This document shows positions 25,401 through 33,716 of a DNA stretch of 64,000 bases, one piece after another. Each line of letters opens with the position of its first letter. The stretch's first letter is position 1. Source of the stretch: Gammaproteobacteria bacterium UBA5109 (GTDB taxonomy: Bacteria; Pseudomonadota; Gammaproteobacteria; Pseudomonadales; Pseudohongiellaceae). The notes under the pieces were generated by a model that did not search any database, was not told the origin of the DNA, and saw nothing but the letters and a program-made list of their open reading frames with translations. The position numbers were made by a program, and so were the translations under genes. The stretch is from NCBI GenBank assembly GCA_002414385.1, contig DHZH01000002.1, forward strand, positions 62,001 to 126,000. The letters run 5' to 3'.

Positions 25401-26165
25401 ATGGAGTACGAGTTAAACCTTCTGTTCATCATCATGCTGATTGGTTCCGGTTTTGTCGCCGGATTTATCAACACCATTGCCGGTGGCGGCTCCATGCTGA
25501 CATTGCCGGCGCTGATGATGCTGGGGATGCCGGCAGATGTCGCCAACGGCACCAACCGTATTGGCATTTTTCTGCAAAGTATTGCCGGAGCCCGGCGCTT
25601 TCAGCAATTGGGCAAACTGGAACCCAGTACGATTGTGCCAACGCTGATTCCGGCACTCACCGGATCCCTGCTGGGCTCCCTGCTGGCTTCCTTTCTGCCA
25701 GTCGTATGGCTTAAGCCGATCCTGCTGATCACCATGCTGAGCATGGCAATTGTAATGCTAGTGAAGCCTTCTGTGGTAGCGCCTCCAGTCGGAACCCGGG
25801 CCTATACTATTCAGGAACGCCCCATGGCCTGGTTCATGTTGTTTCTGTCCGGTGTTTACGGGGGCTTTATCCAGGCTGGTGTCGGTTTTATCCTGATTGC
25901 CGCGCTGGCCGGCACCCTGCGCTATGACCTGGTTCGGGCCAATGCACTGAAAGTGGCGATCACCATATTTACCACAACAGTCGCTCTTGGCGTTTACATA
26001 CTACGTAATCAGGTCTTGATTGTGCCCGGATTATTGCTGGCACTTGGTGCAGTTGTCGGCGCAGTACTCAGTGTCAAATTTGCAATATCGATGCCACAGG
26101 CGGTGCTGAAATGGATTCTTTTTGTCATGGTTTCCCTGGCCTGCCTCGGCGCTTATTTCAGCTGA
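25401..26165 (+). CDS. TauE/SafE-family permease
   Basis: A 254-residue, roughly eight-helix inner-membrane protein. GSGFVAGFINTIAGGGSMLT with LPALMMLGMPADVANGTNR is the family start, and VYGGFIQAGVGFILIAALAG is the repeated second-half signature. Family members export sulfite, sulfonates or related anions or import small acids. The adjacent divergent lipoprotein cytochrome gives a weak hint to sulfur oxidation. The ATG at 25401 is well placed. A terminator follows at 26182. Confidence 0.9.
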   Translation: MEYELNLLFIIMLIGSGFVAGFINTIAGGGSMLTLPALMMLGMPADVANGTNRIGIFLQSIAGARRFQQLGKLEPSTIVPTLIPALTGSLLGSLLASFLPVVWLKPILLITMLSMAIVMLVKPSVVAPPVGTRAYTIQERPMAWFMLFLSGVYGGFIQAGVGFILIAALAGTLRYDLVRANALKVAITIFTTTVALGVYILRNQVLIVPGLLLALGAVVGAVLSVKFAISMPQAVLKWILFVMVSLACLGAYFS

Positions 26166-26181
26166 ATAATTCTTTGCCAAA

Positions 26182-26207
26182 AAAAAGAGAGCCGAAGCTC
26201 TCTTTTT
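26182..26207. terminator. Bidirectional terminator
   Basis: AAAAAGAGAGC, loop CGAA, GCTCTCTTTTT: an 11-bp perfect stem with A- and T-rich flanks, placed between the convergent TauE-type gene and the small membrane-protein gene ending at 26236. Confidence 0.85.
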
Positions 26208-26235
26208 AAACTGCTTGCTTATCTCATGCCACGTT

Positions 26236-26724
26236 TTATTCAACGAAAGGCATAAAACGCCCCAGTATAATCACGACAATCCAGATCATCAGTGACACCG
26301 CAGCGATCACTTTGGCCCTGAATTCTGCGTCTTCACCATCTGCCAGTTTAACCAGATCCTTGTGTTCACCGAAGTAGAACCACAGGGCATTCAGGCCGGC
26401 AATAATGACCAGGCCCATTTTCCACTGAAAGGCAATGTTGGGCCCATAACGTTCCGGGTTTGAGGCAATAAAAGTGATACCTGAAAGCAGGTTTATGGCA
26501 AAGCCGACGATGGCAATTGGAATAAACTTCATTGCATCGCGCATGTTGATAAAACGTGCGAAGCCGACTACCCGTAAATCTATTACCAGCAAAGAGCCAA
26601 ACAGCAAAGACAAACCAAAGAAGTGCGCTGTTTCTGCCGTAACAAAAATCCACGCTGAGTCTCTGGACGCTACTCCTAAAGCGGAGGCCCCTAACCAGTC
26701 AAATGTTGGTTGTAAAAATTCCAT
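26236..26724 (-). CDS. Small four-helix membrane protein, type A (DUF6644-like), copy 1
   Basis: A 162-residue integral membrane protein with about four helices. Key stretches are AETAHFFGLSLLFGSLLV, DLRVVGFARFINMRDAMKFI, FAINLLSGITFIASNP and FQWKMGLVIIAGLNALWF. It is clearly homologous to the protein encoded at 27511-27987 (same blocks, AHF/IHF-GLS-LFGSLLV-DLR). An invariant His in helix 2 and the Arg-x-x-Gly-Phe-Ala motif suggest ligand or cofactor binding at the membrane. Function unknown. It is coupled 12 bp downstream of type B copy 1. Related to DUF6644, by my recollection of the family pattern; not verified. Confidence 0.75.
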   Translation of the reverse strand: MEFLQPTFDWLGASALGVASRDSAWIFVTAETAHFFGLSLLFGSLLVIDLRVVGFARFINMRDAMKFIPIAIVGFAINLLSGITFIASNPERYGPNIAFQWKMGLVIIAGLNALWFYFGEHKDLVKLADGEDAEFRAKVIAAVSLMIWIVVIILGRFMPFVE

Positions 26725-26736
26725 GTGTCACCTCCC

Positions 26737-27225
26737 TTATAAATAAGCCATCAGTCGACCGGTGATAATTGCACCGGTCCAGGAGGCTAAACAAACTGCC
26801 GAAATCAGCATCGTCATCTTTTCATCACGCCCGCTTCTTATCCCGTTCATGATAACTTTCATCAGAATGCCGCCAAGTAAAATCATGGCCATTTTTAACT
26901 GGAAAGCTCCCTGATATAGAAACGTTGATAAGGCGCCACTGAGTAGCAACAGACCGGAAACCAGGTTCAGAATAAAACCTGCCCAGCCGATCATGAAAAG
27001 ACGATCATACGCACTGATCGAAATATTATTGGCAAAACCAAGAACACGCATGTTAAAGGCAAGCACAACACCCATTACCGTCATCATGCCCAGGCCATGC
27101 GCAGACAAGATCGCCGGATATGCCCAGAAGTTTCCATAGTAGCCATAGACCCACTGGCCAACAGGACTCATCTCAATGGAACAGACCAAGCCGACCGGCT
27201 CAAAACACCCAAAATCCATAGTCAA
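26737..27225 (-). CDS. Small four-helix membrane protein, type B, copy 1
   Basis: A 162-residue membrane protein starting with CFEPVGLVCSIEMSPVGQWV, followed by LSAHGLGMMTVMGVVLAFNM, RVLGFANNISISAYDRLFM and FQLKMAMILLGGILMKVIMN. It matches the protein at 27997-28479 throughout. It also shares the His-x-x-Gly ... Arg-Val-x-Gly-Phe-Ala block with type A proteins, so all four are one superfamily. The ATG at 27219 is an alternative start. Likely an obligate partner of the type A protein; role not known. Confidence 0.74.
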   Translation of the reverse strand: MTMDFGCFEPVGLVCSIEMSPVGQWVYGYYGNFWAYPAILSAHGLGMMTVMGVVLAFNMRVLGFANNISISAYDRLFMIGWAGFILNLVSGLLLLSGALSTFLYQGAFQLKMAMILLGGILMKVIMNGIRSGRDEKMTMLISAVCLASWTGAIITGRLMAYL

Positions 27226-27510
27226 CCCTTATTAAGATATAACCGCTCCAGCGGTTTTTATGTCAGCACGATTCGCTGTCAGTCGCTCCAAAAGCATATT
27301 TACTCAAGAAGGCGGGAACGAAAAGTGCTTACCCCATAAAGAAAGCACAGAGGGCTTTCAAAAACAGGCGCTAAAGTAAACTACATCCCTTTAAGAATCA
27401 AGTTTTTAGCGCCTTTGCAGTAAACGGCCCTGAGCTTCCAAGTGACTAAAAAGACAGGTTTTATGTTTTGTTTACAGCTTGATTTAACGAGTTAAAAACC
27501 GTTAATGCTT
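27226..27510. other. Intergenic region between the two cassette copies
   Basis: This 285-bp gap separates copy 2 (upstream) from copy 1 on the minus strand. It has an AACCGCT-cc-AGCGGTT hairpin at 27241-27257 and a perfect 10-bp inverted repeat AGGCGCTAAA / TTTAGCGCCT (27366-27375 and 27405-27414). No gene was recognised. Confidence 0.45.
27366..27414. repeat. 10-bp inverted repeat, possible operator
   Basis: AGGCGCTAAA and TTTAGCGCCT are perfect inverted copies separated by 29 bp. The spacing is too wide for a terminator and there is no suitable U-tract, so an operator or looping site is possible. Confidence 0.4.
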
Positions 27511-27987
27511 TTATAAAAAGGCCATCCAGCGCGCGACGCTGATCACAATCAGCCAAAGCAGAAGGGAAACAATGGCAATAACCTTTGCACTAACGGGAGC
27601 CTGCTCACCATCTGCCAGATTGATCAGCTTGTTGTGTTCACCAAACCAGAACCACAGAGCATTAAGCCCGGCAATAAAAATAATCCCCATTTTCCATTGA
27701 AATCCGACATTACCTGCATAGGTAAAGGGGCTCCAGGCAAACAGGGTGATACCGGACAGCAGATTGAGTGTAAATCCGGCCATGGCCCAGGGAATAAACT
27801 TCATGGCATCGCGCATATTGATAAAACGGGCAAAGCCTGCGACACGCAAATCAACCACCAGCAGAGAACCGAACAGGATGGACAGTCCGGTGAAATGAAT
27901 TATTTCCATGGTTGGAAACACCCATGGCGTCAGGTTCACCCAGTCATGCAAGGCAGAAGAGTCAACCCAGGTTAAAAAATTATTCAT
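27511..27987 (-). CDS. Small four-helix membrane protein, type A, copy 2
   Basis: A 158-residue membrane protein homologous to copy 1 at 26236: MEIIHFTGLSILFGSLLVVD, LRVAGFARFINMRDAMKF, GFTLNLLSGITLFAWSP, FQWKMGIIFIAGLNALWFWF. The near-identical block ARFINMRDAMKF in both copies supports recent or constrained duplication. The C-terminal ADGEQAPVSAKVIAIVSLLL forms the last helix. It starts 9 bp after the stop of type B copy 2. Confidence 0.75.
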   Translation of the reverse strand: MNNFLTWVDSSALHDWVNLTPWVFPTMEIIHFTGLSILFGSLLVVDLRVAGFARFINMRDAMKFIPWAMAGFTLNLLSGITLFAWSPFTYAGNVGFQWKMGIIFIAGLNALWFWFGEHNKLINLADGEQAPVSAKVIAIVSLLLWLIVISVARWMAFL

Positions 27988-27996
27988 GCTGAGCTC

Positions 27997-28479
27997 CTAG
28001 AGATACGCCATCAGCCGACCGGCGCATATCGCACCAAACCAGCTTGCCAGACAAAGCGCCGAATATAATTTGATCACCGATTCACTTTTTTTCGCTCTGA
28101 TACTGTTCATCACAACTTTTAACAGAATTCCGCCAAGCACAATCAGGCCCATTTTCACGATGAAGGAGCCTTGCGTGATGAACTTGCCGAAATCGCCGCT
28201 CAGCAAGATCAGCCCGGACAACAAATTGATGGCAAAACCTGCCCAGGCAAGCTTGAACAATTTGTCATAGGAAGCTATGGAGATATTACTCGCGAAACCC
28301 AGCACCCGGGTATTGAAGGCAAACACCACACCCAGCACTGTCATCAGGCCAATGCCATGAATCAGCAATACCAGCGGATAGGCCCAGAGTTGCCCACTGG
28401 TTCCAGTGACCCACATGCCCAGCGGACTCAATTCAATAGAACAAACCAGTCCAACCGGTTCAAAACAAAGATCATCCAT
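27997..28479 (-). CDS. Small four-helix membrane protein, type B, copy 2
   Basis: A 160-residue membrane protein beginning MDDLCFEPVGLVCSIELSPL, with HGIGLMTVLGVVFAFNTRVL, GFASNISIASYDKLFKLAWA and FIVKMGLIVLGGILLKVVMN. It is the closest partner of the protein at 26737-27225. First gene of the four-gene minus-strand run B2-A2-B1-A1. Cys5 and Cys13 near the N-terminus are conserved in both type B copies and may form a disulfide or bind something. Function unknown. Confidence 0.74.
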   Translation of the reverse strand: MDDLCFEPVGLVCSIELSPLGMWVTGTSGQLWAYPLVLLIHGIGLMTVLGVVFAFNTRVLGFASNISIASYDKLFKLAWAGFAINLLSGLILLSGDFGKFITQGSFIVKMGLIVLGGILLKVVMNSIRAKKSESVIKLYSALCLASWFGAICAGRLMAYL

Positions 28480-28610
28480 CTGACCATCCCCAAAACAGAA
28501 AATCGACTAATAGTGAATTTCAGCACATAATCACGGCCAGCAGAATCATCCTTTCTCGCAGTTAGATTCCTGCTTGATTAACATCAAACTGCATGAAACT
28601 TTCTTTTTGT

Positions 28611-29273
28611 TTAAAGGATTGTCTGCAGCCAGTCCGAGATGTCTGCTATCTCTTCATTGCAGACGCTGTGAGGCATGGGGTAGGTCAGAAACCGCGGGGC
28701 AAAACCCAGGCCTTTGAGTGCCTCAAGGCTTTTTTCCGCCAGGGAGATATCCAGCACCGTATCCTGCGTTCCGTGACAGACCAGAATTGGCAAATCCTGA
28801 TTGGCCGGGTGAGGAACCAGTGCTTCAGGAGCCGGGAAAAATGATGACAGGGCCATCATTCCGGCCAGTGGTTTATCGTAACTCAAACCGGCCTGGTAAT
28901 TCACTGCTCCACCCTGGGAGAAACCGGCCAGCACAATGCTCTCACTGCTGATGCCGTTTTCAATTTCCCGGTCGATCAGTTTGTGAACCTGCATGACAGA
29001 AGCCAGTAATTGCTTTGCATTGAAATTTCTGCCGCCTTCTTCCAGTGCCATAACATCAAACCAGGCTGGCATCACGAAACCCTGATTAAGGGTCACAGGT
29101 ATGGATGGTGCGTGTGGAAAAATAAAGCGGACGTGGCAGTTTTCCGGCAATCTGAGCTGCGGCACTATTGCCTCGAAATCATGTCCATCGGCGCCAAGGC
29201 CGTGAAGCCAGATGATCGCGGCATTGGCTGGCTGTTCAGGCTCAACAATTACCGCTGGCAGATAATCACTCAT
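28611..29273 (-). CDS. Carboxylesterase / acyl-protein thioesterase-type alpha/beta hydrolase
   Basis: A 220-residue hydrolase of the EstB/YpfH family. IIWLHGLGADGHDFEAIVPQ is the oxyanion loop, GFSQGG (about residue 117) holds the nucleophile Ser, and Asp in CHGTQDTVLD and His in TYPMPHSVCNEEI complete the triad. Members hydrolyse short acyl esters, some depalmitoylate proteins. No signal peptide, so cytoplasmic. Substrate unknown. Confidence 0.92.
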   Translation of the reverse strand: MSDYLPAVIVEPEQPANAAIIWLHGLGADGHDFEAIVPQLRLPENCHVRFIFPHAPSIPVTLNQGFVMPAWFDVMALEEGGRNFNAKQLLASVMQVHKLIDREIENGISSESIVLAGFSQGGAVNYQAGLSYDKPLAGMMALSSFFPAPEALVPHPANQDLPILVCHGTQDTVLDISLAEKSLEALKGLGFAPRFLTYPMPHSVCNEEIADISDWLQTIL

Positions 29274-29356
29274 CCCAGGCTATCCTTGTATATGGTTGAT
29301 TTGAATTTAGCGGGAATGGCGCTGTCACGCAACGGGCATGACAGGGATAAGTTAAG

Positions 29357-29758
29357 TCAGGCGCTTTTCCGCTGCTGCAAATCATCGTTCTGAATATCAA
29401 AACGTTCATGCAGAAAGTGGACAATGTCATCGGGTTCATCCAGCCAGCGAACCTGGCCCTTTTCCTCAATGCGCAGACAGGGCGCTTTCAGTTCCCCAAA
29501 TTGAGCCAGCAAATTATCCTGGTGGATACTGCACTTGCCGATGTCACGACGCTCAATATCAATATTGAGTCGCTGTATTTCCCGACGCGCCTGACGACTG
29601 GCGGCGCAGCCTTTGTAATCATACAGGGCAATACATGAGGCTTCCTTGGCAAGACGACGGATTTCCTGCTCCGAGCGTTGCACAGGTTGCGGCTTATGCA
29701 CACTGTCGATGAGATTAAAAAAAGCTGCCCGAAGCGGGCTAAATATCTTTTTCAGCAT
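29357..29758 (-). CDS. Glutaredoxin/thioredoxin-fold protein with atypical active site
   Basis: About 133 residues from the ATG at 29758; the frame stays open to 29815 but that extension is not conserved-looking. A thioredoxin-like domain starts at CIALYDYKGCAASRQARREI, where the redox motif usually reads C-x-x-C or C-x-x-S. Here it is GCAAS, the monothiol type. Further hallmarks are LNIDIERRDIGKC and LKAPCLRIEEKGQ with the cis-Pro-type loop APCL. An N-terminal hydrophobic/basic region may attach it to the membrane. Glutathione-linked redox work is likely but unproven. Confidence 0.72.
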   Translation of the reverse strand: MLKKIFSPLRAAFFNLIDSVHKPQPVQRSEQEIRRLAKEASCIALYDYKGCAASRQARREIQRLNIDIERRDIGKCSIHQDNLLAQFGELKAPCLRIEEKGQVRWLDEPDDIVHFLHERFDIQNDDLQQRKSA

Positions 29759-29858
29759 TGAAACTTGAAGACTGTCAGTTCTGACTATTCGCAAAAAAGG
29801 CGGCATTATCCACAAAGCGTGACAGGCTGTCGAGTGTTGTTTTTACAGGGAGAAATAA

Positions 29859-30245
29859 TTAATTGAGGATTCGGCCATCAACGTAATACCAGATGCCTTT
29901 CTCGCGCTTGAACAGGGAAATTTCATGATGCTCCTGATCCTCACTGTCGCCATCCCTGTACACTGCCTTGAATTCCACCTGACCCTGATCACCTTTCTGC
30001 TGATGGCGAATAATTTTCAGGCCCTGCCAGTCGTAGTCGCTACCATTCAGGTCGGCCAGACCGATATTGCCGCGGGTGGCCGGATGCCAGCTTTGCTTGA
30101 GAAAATCACCATGTCCTCCGAGGGCATAAGCCGCATAACGGGCCCGCATCAGTTGCCTGACCGTTTTTGGCAGGCTTTTGCCGTCCAGAAATGGATCGCA
30201 ACATTGTGCTGCTTCTTTTTTACTGCCACAAACACAGGTACTCAT
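29859..30245 (-). CDS. YchJ-family SEC-C zinc-motif protein
   Basis: A 128-residue protein with two parts: the SEC-C-like zinc knuckle CVCGSKKEAAQCCDPFLDG at the start and the NTF2-like YchJ domain with RARYAAYALGGHGDFLKQSW and FKAVYRDGDSEDQEHHEISL. Function is unknown; the family is widely conserved. The ATG at 30245 is the correct start because the zinc motif begins the family; the longer frame to 30386 runs into an AT-rich non-coding stretch. Confidence 0.88.
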   Translation of the reverse strand: MSTCVCGSKKEAAQCCDPFLDGKSLPKTVRQLMRARYAAYALGGHGDFLKQSWHPATRGNIGLADLNGSDYDWQGLKIIRHQQKGDQGQVEFKAVYRDGDSEDQEHHEISLFKREKGIWYYVDGRILN

Positions 30246-30588
30246 GATTGCCCCAAACTCCTTACCGTCAACTCCCGGATTACATTTGCCAAATCTAACA
30301 TGCTGCGTACACAAAGACACAGTTGCCGGTAAAAAACTGTCACGAAAAACGCAGAATTGAACCGCAAAAAAACATTGTTTTTGCACTTTGCGGCTGCAAC
30401 ATAAACCAGTATTTTTAAAGAATCAATCATTAAAAAGTCAGGCCATTTTGAAGATTAGCAATTTTTTGACAAACGTGTTTATATCACTCTTCGCCCCCGT
30501 TAAATGGGGCTTGGCGAGAGCAAGCACAATTTAAAAAACAGGGAAATGCGCGTCAGCAAACTGCCGGCAGGATGACAAAAATAACAGC
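30246..30588. other. Intergenic region with likely promoter of the seven-gene operon
   Basis: This 343-bp gap lies between the divergent YchJ gene and the VWA-led operon. It is AT-rich from 30355 to 30480 and carries TTGACA at 30467-30472, without an obvious -10 at the right distance, and hairpins around 30495-30525. No gene was recognised. The operon promoter very likely lies here. Confidence 0.5.
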
Positions 30589-32814
30589 ATGTACGAATTC
30601 TTTTTCAATTATCCCCCCGCAATCTACGAAGAGAGTGAATTTATTCTGGCCAGTGGCTGGCCGCTGTGGTTGCTTTATACCCTGATTGCCCTGGGCTTGG
30701 CTGCCTGCATTTTTATGCTGGCCTGGAAACGCAAGGTACTCAACTGGCTGCAACTCGGCAGCATCGGCATCTTGCAGGGGCTGATGCTGGCACTGGTCCT
30801 GTTTATTCTCTGGCAACCGGCCTTGATGACCGAACGTCTGGTTGGGGGTGAAAATGCCCTGGCTGTTTTGCTGGATACTTCTGCCAGTATGGCCATCCAG
30901 GAAAATGGCAGCACACGCATGACACAGGCTCAAGAGCTGATCGGCGATGAAGGACTTGAAGAACTGTCGGATACCTATGAGGTGCTGCGCTATGGTTTTA
31001 CCGACAATGCCTTCGAACTTGATAATTTCACTGAACTGCCAGATCCGGGCGACGCTTCAGATCTCGGGCAGTCGGTTTTGCAAACACTGCGTGCAGCCAG
31101 CAATACTTCACTCGGTGCACTGATCCTGGTCAGTGACGGTGCCGATAACAGCGGTAATATCGACGCCGCAAGCCTGAATGAAATAACAGGTTTTGGCGTC
31201 CCGATCCACACAGTCGGTATTGGCCGCGAAACTATTCCCGAAGATCTGGAGCTAAGCAATATTCTGCTGCCGCAAAAAGCCCTGCCGGGAACCACTCTGG
31301 CGGCCGGCATTACCATCACTCATGACCAGGGCGGACTGGCCCGGGTCAAAGTCTATAACGGCGAAGAGCTGCTCAGTACAGAAGAAATAGCGCTCAGTGA
31401 CAACCAGGGTCAGACTACTGCATTCATAAATGTGGAAGTCAGTGAACCGGGCGAGCTGGATTTGCGTTTCACTCTGGACCCTATTGCCGGGGAAAGAAAT
31501 CTGGCCAATAACAGCCGCGCCCAGGTGGTAGATGTCCCGGATGGTCAGTACCGCATATTGTATGTAGAAGGCGAACCGCGCTGGGAATATAAATTCATGC
31601 AGCGCTCACTGGGGGAAGACCCGAGTGTGCAACTGGCCACCTTGCTGCGGGTCACGCCGAACAAGTATTACCGCCAGGGCATTGATGACCCGGCACAACT
31701 GGAAGCAGGCTTCCCAGTTGATCGCGCCGAACTTTACAGTTATGACGCCCTGATTATCGGCAGTGTTGAGCTTGCTGAATTTACGGAAGAACAGCAGCAA
31801 ATGATTCATGACTTTGTCAGTGAACGCGGCGGCAGCCTGATGATGATTGCTGGTCTTAACGGTCTGGGCCTGGGTGGCTGGGATGAGTCTGTGGTCAATC
31901 AGGTTCTGCCTTCACGACTGACCGCCGATAACGCTGCCTTTGTCCGGGAACAGGCCAAGGTAATCCCGACCCCGGCGGGTCTGGCCTCACCTACCCTGCA
32001 ACTGGATGACGACCCGGCTACTAATGCTGAGCGCTGGAACAGCCTGCCTAACATCGCCGACTACCAGTATCTCGGCCCCCTGCGACCGGCAGCCAGAACC
32101 CTGCTGGAAATTGATGTTGCGGGTGAAACCCTGCCTCTGCTGGTGACCCAGCCTTTTGGCCGCGGTCAGAGTTATATCCTGGCTACTGGTGGCACCTGGC
32201 GCTGGCAAATGAGTATGCCGCTGGAAGATCTCAGCCACGAAACATTCTGGCGCCAGCTGGCACGCAACCTGGTAGCCAACTCACCCTTGCCATTCGAATT
32301 AAGCACGACAATAGATAATGAGGAAATCCGGATTCGCGCGCAGATACGTGACCCCGAGGCTGAAGAAAATCAGGGCCTGGCCGTTTCTGCTGTCGTTTCT
32401 CCGCAATATGGCCCATCGATGACTGTGGAACTGCAAGCATCGGCGACCCAGCCTGGCGTTTATCAGGCCAGCTTTACTCCACAGGAAACCGGCCTGTTCA
32501 GTGTCGAGGCAATTTCCCGGGTCGGAGATACACCGATAGAAGCGGTGCGCTCCGCCGTGCGTTATGAAGAAAACCAGGAAGCTTTCAATATTCGTCAGAA
32601 CCGGGACCTGCTCACAACACTGGCGCAAGCCACCGGCGGGCAATACTGGCAGGCGGCCGACTGGGATGAACTGCCTGAAGCCATTTCCTACTCCACCGCC
32701 GGCATTACCGAGCAGGACATTCGTTATCTCTGGGATGCCCCAGCCATCTTCCTGCTGCTGGTCCTGCTCAAAGCCACCGAGTGGATACTGCGAAGACGCT
32801 GGAGAACCATCTGA
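30589..32814 (+). CDS. Membrane VWA / glutamine-amidotransferase-like protein
   Basis: A 741-residue protein with two helices at the N-terminus (about 22-45 and 57-78) and one at the end (745-area LWDAPAIFLLLVLLKATEW). A VWA domain begins at LAVLLDTSASMAIQENG with the MIDAS pattern D-T-S-A-S, and a glutamine-amidotransferase-like region starts at YRILYVEGEPRWEYKFMQRS. Such membrane proteins accompany MoxR/DUF58 systems in many bacteria. It would lie mostly in the periplasm. It overlaps the caspase-like gene by one base in TGATG, so translation is coupled. First gene of the operon. Confidence 0.85.
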   Translation: MYEFFFNYPPAIYEESEFILASGWPLWLLYTLIALGLAACIFMLAWKRKVLNWLQLGSIGILQGLMLALVLFILWQPALMTERLVGGENALAVLLDTSASMAIQENGSTRMTQAQELIGDEGLEELSDTYEVLRYGFTDNAFELDNFTELPDPGDASDLGQSVLQTLRAASNTSLGALILVSDGADNSGNIDAASLNEITGFGVPIHTVGIGRETIPEDLELSNILLPQKALPGTTLAAGITITHDQGGLARVKVYNGEELLSTEEIALSDNQGQTTAFINVEVSEPGELDLRFTLDPIAGERNLANNSRAQVVDVPDGQYRILYVEGEPRWEYKFMQRSLGEDPSVQLATLLRVTPNKYYRQGIDDPAQLEAGFPVDRAELYSYDALIIGSVELAEFTEEQQQMIHDFVSERGGSLMMIAGLNGLGLGGWDESVVNQVLPSRLTADNAAFVREQAKVIPTPAGLASPTLQLDDDPATNAERWNSLPNIADYQYLGPLRPAARTLLEIDVAGETLPLLVTQPFGRGQSYILATGGTWRWQMSMPLEDLSHETFWRQLARNLVANSPLPFELSTTIDNEEIRIRAQIRDPEAEENQGLAVSAVVSPQYGPSMTVELQASATQPGVYQASFTPQETGLFSVEAISRVGDTPIEAVRSAVRYEENQEAFNIRQNRDLLTTLAQATGGQYWQAADWDELPEAISYSTAGITEQDIRYLWDAPAIFLLLVLLKATEWILRRRWRTI

Positions 32815-33716
32815 TGAAAAAAATCCTCAGCTTCAGCAGTCTTGCTCTGTCTTTTATTTGGCTTCCGGCACAGGCTGAACTGTATGTCACCATCGTTCAG
32901 GGGCTTGGTGGTGAACCACGCTTCGAAGAACAGTTTCATGAACAAAGCCGGATCATCGCCGAGGAGTCAGCTGCCCTGACAGATGACGACAAAATCATGC
33001 TCTTCACCGGCGAAGACGCCACCCGGGATAATCTGCTGCAGCATTTTTCCAGCATCAGTTCGCAGATGACGGATGCCGATCGTGCGGCCGTTTATCTGAT
33101 CGGTCATGGCAGTTTTGATGGTGAAGAATACAAATTCAACATTCCCGGACTGGATATCAGTACTGCCGATATCGTCAATATCATGTCCGGGTTTCCCGGT
33201 GAAAATCATTTCATGCTCAACACCTCCAGCACCAGCGGCGCTCTGCTGGAGCCGCTGGAAAATGAAAACCGTATTCTGATTACCGCAACCCGCAGCGGTA
33301 ACGAACGAAATGCGACTTACTTCGGCCAGTACTTTGTAGAAGCCCTGAATAATGAAGCGGCTGATCTGAACAAGAACAACAGCATCAGTGTGCAGGAAGC
33401 ATTTGATTACGCCCAGCGCCAGGTTGCCGATTATTTTGAGAGTCAGGGCCAACTGGCTACCGAACATTCCGAAATTCGTGGTGATGGTGCAGCACAATTT
33501 AATCTGGCTCGCATCAACCCGACTGAAATCGCCCCTGATGCACCGCCGGAAGTCGCCGACCTGCAGGCACAGAGTGATGCCATTAACCGGCAAATTGAAG
33601 ACCTGCAATTACGCCGCAATGAACTGGGTAATCAGGAATACCTGCAGCAGTTACAGGAACTGATTCTGGAATCGGCCCGTATCAACGAAGAGATAGAACA
33701 ACTTTCCGGAAACTGA
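32814..33716 (+). CDS. Secreted caspase/legumain-fold protein, catalytic Cys apparently Ser
   Basis: A 300-residue exported protein with signal peptide MKKILSFSSLALSFIWLPAQA. The core resembles a C13/caspase-like domain: YLIGHGSFDGEEYKFNIPG holds His98, and the expected Cys site reads NHFMLNTSSTSGALLEP (family CxSG; here S139-T-S-G). The residue that would be the nucleophile is therefore Ser. A C-terminal coiled coil (about 245-295) follows LARINPTEIAPDAPPEVADL. It may be a pseudoprotease or a scaffold. ATG at 32814 overlaps the previous stop; its own stop overlaps the next ATG. Confidence 0.74.
   Translation: MKKILSFSSLALSFIWLPAQAELYVTIVQGLGGEPRFEEQFHEQSRIIAEESAALTDDDKIMLFTGEDATRDNLLQHFSSISSQMTDADRAAVYLIGHGSFDGEEYKFNIPGLDISTADIVNIMSGFPGENHFMLNTSSTSGALLEPLENENRILITATRSGNERNATYFGQYFVEALNNEAADLNKNNSISVQEAFDYAQRQVADYFESQGQLATEHSEIRGDGAAQFNLARINPTEIAPDAPPEVADLQAQSDAINRQIEDLQLRRNELGNQEYLQQLQELILESARINEEIEQLSGN

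Noticed and set aside
27241..27257. Hairpin AACCGCT/AGCGGTT as a terminator
   Set aside because: The T-run is only on the plus strand, where no gene ends, and it lies in the leader of minus-strand genes.
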